Shown: one piece after another, positions 8,797 to 18,703 of the stretch
How the letters are laid out: each line of letters opens with the position of its first letter
How positions within the stretch are numbered: the first letter of the stretch is position 1
Assembly: GCA_030141605.1 (NCBI GenBank)
Contig: JAQGDQ010001223.1
Span: 32,501 to 54,108, forward strand
Direction: 5' to 3'
Source of the DNA: Tubiluchus corallicola
Taxonomy: Eukaryota; Priapulida; Priapulimorpha; Priapulimorphida; Tubiluchidae
Length of the DNA stretch: 21,608 bases
Notes under the pieces: model-generated
What the model was told of the DNA's origin: nothing
Database searches by the model: none
The model's input: only the letters and a program-made list of their open reading frames with translations
Translations under genes and position numbers: made by a program

Positions 8797-10197
8797 GTAA
8801 TTAGTAATTATGAACTAGCAATAAGTATCACCTTTGTTAACTGTTGCAGAAGCGTAGGCCTGCCATATAATGACTGTCCATGAATGGCTTCTAAGCTTGG
8901 CAGGCCCAGAATTCTGCTCACTTTTACAACAGTGATACACAATAACAAAGCAGAACTTACAAAATCAAGAAATTAAGGCCAAGCTAACTATAGTTTACAT
9001 CGACTTAAGTTCAAATCATCTTGTTCTTTCACTGCACACAGTTTCAGCTGTCGATAGGTGGTTGCAAAGACGAACAAAATTTATAGCAAGTGCACCATAA
9101 TATCTCTCGAGTCTTGCTCCTGAATCTTAACATCCGGGTAACCGACGGGTATAAGGATTAAGTAATATGGTACCCGAGTCTGATTTTTGCTACCCTGGGC
9201 CTAATCGTGCAGCCTACAACGGTTTTTTGCCGTATATTATCCAAATTAACAGATCTAACCTTTTGCTGTCTACGTATATATTCATTATGTACGTATGTAT
9301 TTGAAATTCATTATGCATATATTATAAAATATCAATGTAATATTAATAAGTAAAATAATAAATCAAATCTAAGGCTCCCTTATTCTAATCTCAATCTAAT
9401 AAGTCCAAAATTACGACTATGGACTTAAAATTATGTAAAAATATTTGGGAATTTAAAAAACAACAACTTTACTTGTGATGTTTTTCATTTTCTTGGTTCA
9501 TCGTATTTAGTAAAGATATAGCACTAACAATTACGGTTTTTTTCTTCGGTATATTTATATACAATAACCAAAACCTTTACTCTGACAAAAATAGCTGTTG
9601 GCAAATAGTGTACACACCGAAATACTCCACTCCCTGCGTGCAGCACGTGAAGCAGCATCGCAAAGTTAAATACAGAAATTGACTTGATAACTCCAGTATT
9701 ACAGAACTGACGGTTTACTATAATCGAGGAACACAGGCACTGAAAAATAATTAGTCAATCACCATTTGTAGTATCGAGGGTATCAGACTACACGTTCTGT
9801 TAGTAAAGTCAATTGCATATCAACTAGGCCGGATTGTGTTGGGTTAGTAACATTACTATCATTAATTGGGTTACTTGTTTGGGTACTTACTTGCCACTAG
9901 AGTTAATTTCTTTTGACCTAGTTACATAAGTCATAAGTATTTTTTGTCAGCCATTTGCTCAAGGTGATCCAACTGCCTCCATTGCTCCTCTATTAACATC
10001 TTATCTCAGTGCCATCAGCATTATTCCGTTTCCCAATCTGACATCTTCTATGACGTCAATCGTTATTTTCCCATAGTTTAAACTGCCTCTTACATTGTAT
10101 CTCAGGGAAGCTTAATCACCAGTTAATAGGCATAATAAATTTTAACATGAAATAACTCTAGCTTGCAATAACTCCACTTGAAATCTGTAGCAAAAAA
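8797..10197. other. 1.4-kb stretch without a recognised gene
   Basis: AT-rich unique sequence between the hAT-like element and gene C's poly(A) signal. A perfect 9-bp inverted repeat (GGCCTGCCA at 8857-8865, TGGCAGGCC at 8898-8906) and a CRE-like TGACGTCA at 10051-10058 are the only structures noted. Non-coding 5' exons and the promoter of gene B may lie here, but none could be defined. Confidence 0.4.
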
Positions 10198-10203
10198 TTT
10201 AAT
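10198..10203 (-). terminator. Variant poly(A) signal ATTAAA of gene C
   Basis: On the minus strand, ATTAAA lies about 85 nt downstream of gene C's TGA at 10288-10286. It is the commonest natural variant of AATAAA. No canonical hexamer was seen closer. Confidence 0.35.
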
Positions 10204-10285
10204 TAGTGAAACCGACGATATAGTACCAGCTAAAACCTAGCTAAACTTGCTGACGCAATGAATTAAAGCAAAGTGAAGTAATCCA

Positions 10286-10384
10286 TCACTTCTCTATATT
10301 TGCTGTGGCCCACTTAATTAACCGCTCGCAAAAATGTGCAAAAATGTTGAGATGCTGGAACTCGATCATGGAGTGCAGCTTCTT
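10286..10384 (-). CDS. Gene C exon 2 (terminal)
   Basis: The minus-strand acceptor TTATTTCTAG (AG at 10386-10385) opens a phase-0 frame of 32 codons, starting KKLHSMIEFQHLNIF and ending KWATANIEK, then TGA at 10288-10286. Exon 1 also ends in phase 0, so the join is in frame and gives a 61-residue basic, aromatic-rich protein. The acceptor sits inside a TTCTAGAA palindrome. The polypyrimidine tract is weak, so exon 1 may instead splice to an exon I did not find. No family was recognised. Confidence 0.4.
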   Translation of the reverse strand, partial: KKLHSMIEFQHLNIFAHFCERLIKWATANIEK

Positions 10385-10488
10385 CTAGAAATAATCATTC
10401 TAGAGTTGCTACACAGAGCATGTAACAATCGTGTGACAAGCATTGCGACAACAAGCTCAAAAAATAACTAAAACCATTTGATCGTTAC

Positions 10489-10575
10489 CTTGTGGTCGTC
10501 AGAAAGAAAACAATTTGCGGAAAAACGTATGTTAAAGTGCTCCCATATTCCTTGTTGTGCACCCGCCGCTGCCAT
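10489..10575 (-). CDS. Gene C exon 1 with start codon
   Basis: ATG at 10575-10573 on the minus strand has a favourable context (CAGCAATGG) in a locally CpG-rich patch. Twenty-nine codons run MAAAGAQQGIWEHFNIRF to CFLSDDHK and end at donor AAG|GTAACG (GT at 10488-10487), phase 0. An Ala-rich start in a CpG-rich patch is typical of a first exon of a broadly expressed gene. The start is 1.1 kb from the kinesin start, head to head. The product is unknown. Confidence 0.5.
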
Positions 10576-11685
10576 TGCTGTCTGTTTTGCGCCGTGTGTG
10601 TATTAAGATTTATTATTAATTTTATTTAAAGCTTTTTAATTGATGGTTTGAGGCTTCTCTTGCCACCCAGAATTATTTAACACATGACCATGCATTCCTT
10701 GCGATAAACAGCTTTTCAATAATTAGCCCTTCGTATGCGTAAATATAGTTATTTGTCTTCTAAGTCCTAGTAGTACTACGTTCTAAAACATGGCACGTCC
10801 CATCTATTGATGGCACGCATTTCTGTCCTCCGCCGTTACTTATACCTTAAATCTAGAGTTATGTATTTTATAATTAAACATAGTTGATGCGCAGTTATTA
10901 TTATTAGTGTTAGTACTATTAGTGTCAAGTTTGACTTAGGAATTTTAAAAGGTAGTAATCACAAGGACCCTGTGTAGTTTAGTGGTAAATAGATGATACG
11001 TTGTGTAAAATTTTTAATGAAAACGTTACAGGTATTGTCGTATTAAGAATAAGAGTTCCATCGTGACATCATGATGTTTGATAACAAATCGTTCAAACAT
11101 TCCCGGTAGAAGCATCTTTAATACTTGCATTTCAGTGAGAGCATGATCACATACTTGTATTGATTTTTTGCAAGCAAGTTAATTAGCTAATTACATTCAG
11201 TTTTGGCATAAACACAGGTCAATACGTTGTTATTTATTAACACACCGCAATCCATTATTTATGCAGCGCTGTTTAATGCGTGTTGCTGTAGCCAACAGCA
11301 AGATACAACAACTGTGATACGGGCATTAGGATTTTCATTTTCTCATATGACCCTGTTATTGTGCAAAATATGTGCTGTGTTACACTTTTGTTAAAAGTTT
11401 CATACTTCGAACCAGTGTAACGGAACATAGGCATTCGTGTGTGCAATTTTATGCTGTTAGATGGTGTAGTTGCATTTTCTCTGCCTGGTCATGTGACTAA
11501 ATTAACCACGTTGCTCAATTATCCAGTTTTCAGGCTGCATTTTCACTTCTGTTGCATAAAATGACTTGGTAAAAAAGACTGGCACAGATCTTCACTTCCG
11601 AGACGAATGTCTCGTGCGCCACCATCGTGCCTCTGCAAATCGCGTCCCAGCTTTTCCTCGTGATGACTAGCTCCTCGTAGTCACG
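10576..11685. promoter_or_regulatory. Head-to-head intergenic region between gene C and the kinesin gene
   Basis: About 1.1 kb separates the two divergent start codons and should hold both promoters. CpG-richer patches flank each end (10560-10600 and 11590-11690) with AT-rich sequence between. No convincing TATA box was placed. This is inferred from gene order, not from a recognised promoter motif. Confidence 0.4.
11663..11680 (+). promoter_or_regulatory. Short upstream ORF before the kinesin start
   Basis: ATG ACT AGC TCC TCG TAG (MTSSS-stop) ends five bases before the kinesin ATG. Both ATGs have a purine at -3. An in-frame TAG at 11668-11670 closes the main frame upstream. If transcription starts upstream of 11663, this uORF could lower or regulate kinesin translation. 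Confidence 0.4.
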
Positions 11686-11816
11686 ATGATGTCGGAACAA
11701 GACACCGTTGAACAGGATTTTGAGAGCGAAATCATCACCTACAGCGCAAGTTCGCTGGACGCTGCCTTCGGTCGAAATGGATACATTCTATCGCCGACAT
11801 CTACAGAGTCCGCGCA
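11686..11816 (+). CDS. KIF12: Kinesin exon 1
   Basis: Tandem ATG ATG start with an in-frame TAG at 11668-11670. It encodes [20 protein letters not shown] and onward to STESA, 43 codons plus CA, ending before donor GTGAGT (11817). The region is acidic and non-motor. Both Met codons are possible starts. Confidence 0.75.
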
Positions 11817-14800
11817 GTGAGTATTTGTTCTACAAACTTTTTTCCGAATTCAATTAAAATTTCTCAATTTTTTGCTTTAAATTTGTTAAATCGGAGACAT
11901 TTTATGAACAGGCAGAACATACAGTTTTGCTAATACACTCATATCTCGGTTGCCTGACCTTGATTTCACAAATATCGGAAAATTTAGACCAAATCTGGTC
12001 CGTAGAAGGTCCCACATACTAGTCCGTTATTTCTCGAGCTGACCACTAGTTGGCAGTCCGTCACTTTGTTTACAACCAGCCAGCATGTAATGACACATGC
12101 ATGGCTTGTATTTCACCATGTTTAAGCAGAGTTAAAGCAGAGTTTGAGCAATTATGCAGAGTTATTTGAGTCAAGTGCCAACAGTTTTTATATACTTTTG
12201 CATAGGACCGCACCTTACTAGACGTTTTTGAGACAACTAGCCAACTGATTCTACATTACCGTAAGTCTAATACACGGCTGCCTACTGCATTAGCTTAGTA
12301 TCGAGAAATACGGACAATCGGTAAATTCGGGGCGTCGTCTTCCCGCTTTTGTCCGGGAAACTGAGATATGAGCGTAATTGCGTTATTCTCCCTTCCTCGT
12401 GAGGTAACTCTATAAAGAAGTCTCTTTCGCTGTGATATCGGTCTTTCCTTATTTTTCATGTAGTAAGGTTTTCATCCACTTTCTGTATTATGGCATCACA
12501 ATAGAGTTACTCCGTACTCCATGGCAAATGGTATTCTGAATGACATAAAAACTCAATAAAGGAACAATCCAATGTGCATTCCGGCCTCCCGTTATAAAGC
12601 CAACCTCTCTTAGCACCCATATTTTGACAGAGCACAATGTCTGTATTTACAAAGACATGTATGTATTAATGCACCTCAGGCCGACAACAAAAATACTTCT
12701 GTTTCTGTCTAATTGCTCGGGTAATTTTCTTAACGCGCTAGGCTGGAAATTTTATATTTTTTTTGAAAGTTCATATGCTTACTTGACACATTCATATTTT
12801 TTAAATTTAAATCACAACAATTTTTATAACATCACTTTTTCGGGTAACGCAGGACGTGGCCATGTATTTCCATGACTATCTCTCGGCTAGGGTTGCCGTT
12901 TTGTATGCTCATTGTACGGCAGGCTAAAAAGCATGGAATTTTTTGCCAAATCGGCGCATTAATGGCCGTGTAGTGTTGCCGCTCATACCACAATTGTCAC
13001 AACATACGTGCGTACAAAAAAGAGACTATATAATAATTGATAATTATACAACAATTTAGTAATGTGGAACTAAAAAACAAAGCGTGAAAAAATGTGCATT
13101 GAAGAGATTTAAAGCATTACTGCTAACCAGTAGGAAATAAACAAACTTTGATTTCAACTGATTTCAAATATTTTGCGATTCAGCTTTAAACATTCACAAA
13201 ACTTAAAAAAAAATCCCCCCTCCCTACTGACATCTTTCGAGGTTATGAGGCAAGACAGAAACACTTTTTTGTAGCCAGATTAGGAAAGAATACTAATAAG
13301 TTTTGCATAATTTCAGTTCTGACTTGCGGTTGTCTCCACCACCACCAGGGTGCGACGCGGCTGGTAATGGCAGTGCGACTAGTGTGCCGCACTTTGTTAA
13401 TGTCACCATCAGGTAAGCAGGTTTGCATTTTACAATATTTCTTGCACTCTGATTGATCATTAGTCTTTCCGTGTTCACCAGTTGCATGAAATTTTGTATA
13501 ATGTGAGAACATTCTTGAAATAACTGCTTTCTTCGTGTGCTGTAAAATGGGAAAATATATTATATATATATAAATAAAGTATATATAAAGTAGGAAATGT
13601 ATCTAGTTTTTTACTTCGCCAAAATTACACATTTTACACATTTGTTCCTGCAGAGCAAGCGGCCCCGTGGAATCGGCCAGTCTCAGATTTTAAGGCAAAA
13701 CGCGAGATGAAACCGGCCTTTGTGATCTGCTTAACGGTATATACAACTGGTGTTCCGTATGAAAACCTGGCTCAAAACAAAGTTAAACGTTCTCTTGTTT
13801 TGCTTTGATATCGACCTGGTGGTTCCGTTCAATTTTAAACAGATCTAATAGCTTTTCTTTGCATTGTGAATATGAGTCGCTGTATTTGTCGCAAAGTTCG
13901 TCTCATAATTACTTCGCGTTTGATTAACTTGACTTGTGAATATTACATTGTTTGTCTTCTTGCTCATCTCTCTTTCATAATTTTTTCATCTCCTTCCCTC
14001 CTTTTTTAGGCTTGTTATAACATTGAAATAGCTTAAATTTCCCTCTAATCTTACTGTACTCATTTGCTTCTGAATGACCTTTTACATTAATAGTGTTCTA
14101 GTTTTCTGTATTTAAGCTGTGTAAGACAGGCCTACCTTGAACATTTAGACCTGTGGGCTAGCCAGGCTAATTGTTCTGCTGTGTTTTAGTATAGCTGCAT
14201 AATATAATTGCTCATGATTTCTTAATATTTATGTTATTTCTTCTGAATGACCTTTTACATTAATAGTGTTCTAGTTTTCTGTATTTAAGCTGTGTACGAC
14301 AGGTCTACCTTGAACATTTAGAGCTGTGGGCTAGCCAGGCTAATTGTTCTGCTGTGTTTTAGTATAGCTGCATAATATAATTGCTCATGATTTCTTAATA
14401 TTTATGTTATTTCTTCTGAATGACCTTTTACATTAATAGTGTTCTAGTTTTCTGTATTTAAGCTGTGTAAGACAGGCCTACCTTGAACATTTAGACCTGT
14501 GGGCTAGCCAGGCTAATTGTTCTGCTGTGTTTTAGTATAGCTGCATAATATAATTGCTCATGATTTCTTAATATTTATGTTATTTCTTCTGAATGACCTT
14601 TTACATTAATAGTGTTCTAGTTTTCTGTATTTACGCTGTATAAGACAGGTCTACCTTGAACATTTAGCCAGGCTAATTGTTCCACTGTGTTTTAGTACAG
14701 TGGTATTTCAGTATTGATAATAATTATGTTATTTGATTCTGTGATTGTATCTGCTAGTATAGTTATTATAATATAATTCCTGGTGACTTGTTAATGATTG

Positions 14801-17800
14801 TGTTGTTTGATTCTTTGATTGTAAAAGCTAACAGGTTTAATAATTGTGGGCAAACTTTAATTCGGTACCTGCTCTCCCCCTATTTCCTCGCCCGCAGTAT
14901 TCGTAGTATACGTGTATTCAAGATTGACCTCCCTCTTTGTTAATTGTAACCTGATTGATATTTTTCACTTTATACTGAGTTAAACCTGTTTATGTTAGTT
15001 TTACTTTAATTTCTCACTTAGGGTGCGACCGCTAAGCGTCCAGGAACAGAAGTTGAATGACAGGGCGGTTATTGAATTTCCCGGTCACGATCAAGTCTCG
15101 GTGAGTCGAAGGCGTGGAGGAATTTAGCCGTTTTGCTTGTGAAGTTTTACAAATTGCAACTTACAATCTCACGGTTATTCACCTCAAAGTGACTGTAAAT
15201 CATATCTTTGCTGTTGTTATTGATTTATTGATTACGGCCAGGTGTTTTGTCAGATTAGATGAAGTTTAAAGGAGAACAGGACGATTTTTCTTATCCTACC
15301 CCATTTTCAAGTCCAATAAAAAGTATACATTTTAAAATAATTAGTACTAGAAAAGTGTTTCTGATAATTAAATAATGAATTAAAAACTTAATTAATGACA
15401 GGCGAGTCCAACTATTCATGACGTCACAAACTAGTTTAACATAATTTTCAACAGCAAAAATATTCCACGAGGGTGTTGCACGTGTTTGTGAAAGCGAAAA
15501 TTGAAGTGCTGTGCTACTGTAAGATATTCAGTGTGTTATACTAAAACTAGGCAAGTTTTGAGATAAAAAGTCAAATTTCAAATGAGCTGTTGAATGTGTG
15601 TAGGTCTTCACAAGCTAACACATCTGAACAGTGACGTACAGCGTCTGCTTTTTGTGCAATGCGTATCCGAAATTCAGGCGCTAGTGCCCTTCTGACTAGT
15701 TAATGGTGAAATGCATGTAACCGTGAAAAACTAGTGGTGTGAACGTGAAATTGTGTTTGTGTGGTTATAATTGTTTGATGTAAGTCACTTTTGAAGAAAT
15801 GGAATTTCCTTTCAATATTTTGAGAAGTAGATTATTTTGCCCTACAGTTCAAGGTTTGGTCCAGTTTTGCTTTAAAGGCACGAGAAAACCCTTCACCACA
15901 TAAAGGTTAAAAATTGTTTTGCAGTTTTGTATCTCTTACCTGCTATCTTATTGCTTACAGGGCTTGCATTGGCAGTAATGACGCCGTATCAAACTTGTAA
16001 AGTTAATCTCCTGCGAAGACCGTTGAGCACAGTCATTTTGACAATAAGTTGTTTGAAACAAGTTTAGATAATATTGCTCCAAATTTAAAAAAATACTCAG
16101 CGCATTCGCAGCACACTCTTCGCTGACTGAATAAAAGTTTAAATTACTTTACATTGTCATTAAGATCAATAGAGTGTTTTTCGGTGAATCGGTGGTGCAC
16201 GCTGGGATAGCGATACAGTGCAGTTTTGCCAGGTGGTGCGAGCATTGTAAGTTATTGATAATTTTCTAGTTACACAAGTCTTGTAAACAGATAAGCGTAA
16301 TGTCAAGTAATATAATTTTCCATTGAAAGTTTTTTTGGGACATACTTAAGCATTCCCTTTCCCTGATTTACGTTGTGCGTATGTGACGTCATGTAATGAT
16401 GCGGTCGGTAGGGGTGAGCATTCTGTACCAGAAAGCGAATTCGAATCGAACCGAATTTCGGTATTTTGAATCCGAGTCGAATTCGAATTGAGTTTGAACG
16501 ATATTTGAATTACTAGTAAAAAGTGATCTTACAAAGATCTTGCATATTACTTGTTGTGCAGATTTTGTTCTGCAGAAAAGTAGCTGAAGGAGTTCATAAT
16601 GAAATCCGTGTTTCAATACAACGTTGTTGTGACGGGAACACAAAAGAATTCCTTCATAGCATATGGTGTTCTCAGAAATCTTTATTTCTGTATATATAAA
16701 AAATGAAAATAATAAATTTGACTGCTTTTCACTGCTTACAAATGTATAATAATCTAATTATTATAATTTAAGATAATAAAGTAAATATTACTCACATCGT
16801 GCGGCTATAATAACTTAATAGATCCTTGAAACGTCATACTGGTTTACAGCAAATCTGGCAGAGACGCTACAAATAATTACTTGAGCATTTATCTAAACAT
16901 TATTTAACATTTGCTGAGGCTTCTGTAAGCGTGTTTAGTGAGGCTCAACCTAATTTACAACCTCACAGGTAAAATTACAGGTAAGTTCACATAGGTGCTG
17001 CCACCTACATGTTAAGGCCAGAAACTGACCTTAACAGTTGTGTTGTGAACGTGCTGAGGTATCTTGTTTTGTAAATTGTCAGATAGGTGGCACTGTTACA
17101 TTTTTTCTTCACAGGTGCACAATAGTCTGAATGGAAAAACGAAACTGTTTCGGTACAACAAGTCCTTCCCGCCGGATGCTTCCCAGGGATACGTGTTTAA
17201 AAATTGCGGCATTCAGCATCTGATCAACATGGCAGTGAAAGGGTGAGTTTGCCTTGCTTTACAACGGCTTCACACATATTTCGCTGGTGTCCCGTGCGGA
17301 TGCATAAGTGTGTGGACGTCTTTGTACGTCTTTTAACGGCTTCACGCATATTTCGCTGGTGTCTCGTGTGGCTACGTAAGTGTGTGGGCGGGTTTGTACG
17401 TCTTTTAACGGCTTCACACATATTTCGCTGGTGTCTCGTGTGGTTACGTAAGTGTGTGGACGTGTTTGTACATCTTTTAACGGCTTCACACATATTTCGC
17501 TGGTGTCTCGTGTGGTTACGTAAGTGTGTGGGCGAGTTTGTACATCTTTTAACGGCTTCACACATATTTCGCTGGTGTCTCGTGTGGTTACGTAAGTGTG
17601 TGGACGTGTTTGTACATCTTTTAACGGCTTCACACATATTTTGCTGGTGTCATGTGTGGTTTCACGTATTTCACACGTATGTGTCTTCGCATTTGCATTG
17701 AAAGATTATTATTACAATTGCTTCCATTCATTTTACGGTGTCTGTGATTGCAGTGTGTTTGAAGTATTTAGGATCGTTGAAAGATGTGTGGAGCCAGTGG

Positions 17801-18703
17801 AATATGTGTGGAGTTCGTGAAAAATGTGTCTATTTGTCATATTGTGCCTAAAGACGTGTTGAGGCGCAGCCAGATGTGTTCAGCCTTTGTTTTTGGAAGG
17901 TGGTAGAAGCATCTTGACCACACTTTGATGTCTGTATTGCGTTCTTCGAAGAAGTAACCTCCCACCATGGTATAGCAGATGAAGCCATGGAAAGCTGGCA
18001 ATGAACCTGACAGTCACCCATTTATTTACTTACTAGACTTAGCATTGCTCAACTTCGGTTGCTAAGTACTGCTTTTGCTACGGTTTAGTTTCAGCTGACC
18101 TATAAAGTTTTTCGAAGTTGAGGTGACTGCAATAAATAGAAGTATTTGATGATTAAACAGTCTGAAGAGTGATTTTTCTGATGAAGGAGCCATCTGGTGG
18201 GCAAATTAATAAACTACTTGTGCATTAATCTGTTTCAAGTTAACTGCAGTAAGTGTTTATTTGGCCAGAATTTCATGGTTTAACATTTTATTATGATGAG
18301 GGAGCCACCTGGTAGGAAATTAATGAACTACTTGCATTAATTTGTTTTAAGTTAAGTTCATTAGGTGTTCATTATCCAGAATTTCATGATTTAACATTTT
18401 ATTATTGGTCTGATGGATAAAACTACTGATGAGGGAGCCATCTGGTGAGCAAATTAATAAACTAGTTGCATTAATTTGTTTTAAGTTAAGTGCAGTAATT
18501 ATTGTCCAGAATTTCATGGTTTGACATTTTATTATGATGACGGAGCCATCTGGTGAGCAAATTAATGAACTATTTCAGACCAATGGTAAATGAAAGAGTT
18601 GTTTTTGTATATTTGTAGATATTCGTGTACCGTGTTTGCCTACGGACAGACAGGATCCGGGAAGACTTACACCATCACCGGTCCCGAGGACGTCTTTACT
18701 ACT
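11686..18703 (+). CDS. KIF12: Kinesin motor protein, KIF12-like: 5' five coding exons
   Basis: Five exons (11686-11816, 13317-13412, 15022-15100, 17115-17242, 18619-18703) join in phase into 519 nt, 173 codons, with no stop. Residues 1-69 are a polar N-terminal tail; the motor starts near 70 with FVNVTIRVRPLS, the first strand and RxRP nucleotide-binding motif of kinesins. Residue 154-161 GQTGSGKT is the P-loop, preceded by YSCTVFAY and followed by YTITGPED. The NCGI..L...A..G stretch before the P-loop and the TGP after it resemble KIF12 more than other kinesins as I remember them, so the kinesin family is near certain and the KIF12 assignment likely. Switch I, switch II and the tail are missing: no further exon was seen before the right inverted arm, so the gene continues beyond the window. 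Confidence 0.85.
11936..12374 (+). mobile_element. TIR element (MITE), family A copy 2, in kinesin intron 1
   Basis: The left end CACTCATATCTCGGTTGCC matches the inverted right end (CGCTCATATCTCAGTTTCCC read inward from 12374). A second inverted block, GTCCGTTATTTCTCGA (left) and GTCCGTATTTCTCGA (right, inverted), lies further in. Flanking 5-mers TAATA (11931-11935) and TAATT (12375-12379) agree at four of five positions. The interior has no long frame and is shared in direct orientation with 5115-6021. I do not assign a superfamily. Confidence 0.7.
12375..13316. other. Rest of kinesin intron 1
   Basis: AT-rich sequence with no exon that has both splice sites and matching phase. A C-run lies near 13216-13221. 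Open frames here have no recognisable protein features. Confidence 0.4.
13317..13412 (+). CDS. KIF12: Kinesin exon 2: linker and first motor strand
   Basis: Acceptor TAATTTCAG (AG at 13315-13316), donor CAG|GTAAGC (GT at 13413). The first base completes a His codon with exon 1. It encodes [12 protein letters not shown] to PHFVNVTI plus two bases of Arg 76. The Pro run and Gly/Ser-rich stretch form a flexible linker before the motor strand. Confidence 0.8.
13553..13588. repeat. Short AT microsatellite
   Basis: An alternating TATATA tract in kinesin intron 2, with a second TATATA patch after AATAAAG. Confidence 0.7.
14067..14705 (+). repeat. 173-bp tandem repeat, about 3.7 copies
   Basis: Units begin at CTGAATGACCTTTTACATT; that block recurs at exactly 173-bp spacing (TGAATGACC at 14071, 14244, 14417 and 14590). 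Units 1 and 3 are nearly identical; unit 2 has TACGACAGGTC and AGAGCTGTGGG variants; unit 4 is shortened and diverges after about 14665. The third and fourth units also lie, inverted, at the right edge of the window. It sits in kinesin intron 2. Confidence 0.92.
15022..15100 (+). CDS. KIF12: Kinesin exon 3: VRPLS motif
   Basis: Acceptor TTCTCACTTAG, donor TCG|GTGAGT. It completes Arg 76 and encodes [19 protein letters not shown] to HDQVS, 79 nt ending in phase 0. The exon lies inside the left inverted arm, and an antisense copy is at 20986-21064. Confidence 0.88.
16410..16500. repeat. hAT-like element end inside the inverted arm
   Basis: TAGGGGTGAGCATTCTG is followed by a TTCGAATCGAAC and GAATTCGAATTGAG subterminal palindromic region, a style common at ends of small hAT-type elements. 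The mirrored copy is at about 19594-19684. No matching opposite end was found within one arm, so the element may be truncated. An 84-codon frame across it appears in both arms and is not a gene. Confidence 0.35.
16834..17114. other. Unique end of kinesin intron 3
   Basis: Single-copy sequence between the inner edge of the left arm and exon 4. It ends in a pyrimidine-rich acceptor. Nothing else was recognised. Confidence 0.4.
17115..17242 (+). CDS. KIF12: Kinesin exon 4
   Basis: Acceptor TTTTTTCTTCACAG, donor GG|GTGAGT. It encodes [18 protein letters not shown] to HLINMAVK plus two bases of Gly 145, 128 nt starting in phase 0. It lies in the unique spacer between the inverted arms; a 72-bp tandem array starts about 20 bp after its donor. 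Confidence 0.88.
17262..17665 (+). repeat. 72-bp tandem repeat, about 5.6 copies, in kinesin intron 4
   Basis: The unit starts AACGGCTTCACACATATTTC, continues GCTGGTGTCTCGTGTGG, then TTACGTAAGTGTGTGGACG and a TTTGTACATCTTTT end. The period is 72 bp (AACGGC at 17263, 17335 and onward). Four copies carry a perfect GTAAGT in the sense direction of the kinesin gene. The array begins about 20 bp after exon 4's donor. Open frames on both strands follow from the period being divisible by three. Confidence 0.93.
17666..18174. other. Middle of kinesin intron 4
   Basis: No exon, repeat array or element was recognised beyond short GATGTGTGGAG-type echoes near 17780-17815. Confidence 0.35.
18175..18575 (+). 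repeat. Degenerate tandem repeat of about 110-130 bp, about 3.4 copies
   Basis: The block GGAGCCATCTGG recurs at 18186, 18301 (as GGAGCCACCTGG), 18434 and 18542. Each copy is followed by an AAATTAAT-AACTA segment; the first three go on to a TTAAGTTAA-type stretch and CCAGAATTTCATG with ACATTTTATTA. Spacing varies (115, 133 and 108 bp) through small indels. It lies just upstream of exon 5 in kinesin intron 4. Confidence 0.85.
18619..18703 (+). CDS. KIF12: Kinesin exon 5: P-loop
   Basis: Acceptor ATATTTGTAG, donor ACT|GTAAGT. It completes Gly 145 and encodes [16 protein letters not shown] then [12 protein letters not shown], 85 nt ending in phase 0. It carries the ATP-binding P-loop, so skipping it would kill motor activity. 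Confidence 0.93.

Larger units (their letters stand above)
14478..16833 (+). repeat. Inverted duplication, left arm
   Basis: The stretch is matched in reverse complement by 19260-21608. It covers part of the 173-bp array, the end of intron 2, exon 3, and intron 3 up to CCTTGAAACG at 16833, where similarity stops sharply. Some tracts are identical (15601-15720 equals the inverse of 20373-20492, 120 of 120), while others differ by many substitutions and small indels (about 15380-15530). The outer end is set only by the window edge, so the arm may start further left. Confidence 0.95.

Noticed and set aside
13243-13512. Minus-strand frames around 13243-13512
   Set aside because: They are shadows of kinesin exon 2 and its flanking introns, with no splice or domain support.
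13654-13695. Possible kinesin exon after a CCTGCAG acceptor in intron 2
   Set aside because: In the phase required by exon 2 it hits TAA within about 13 codons, and exons 2 and 3 already join perfectly. At most it is a poison exon.
16389-16643. 84-codon frame, repeated at 19450-19704
   Set aside because: The two are the same frame in the two inverted arms and cover transposon-end-like palindromic sequence. The protein shows no domain.
17204-17701. Frames of 124-165 codons over the 72-bp array on both strands
   Set aside because: By-product of a period divisible by three; the array is intronic and starts just after exon 4's donor.
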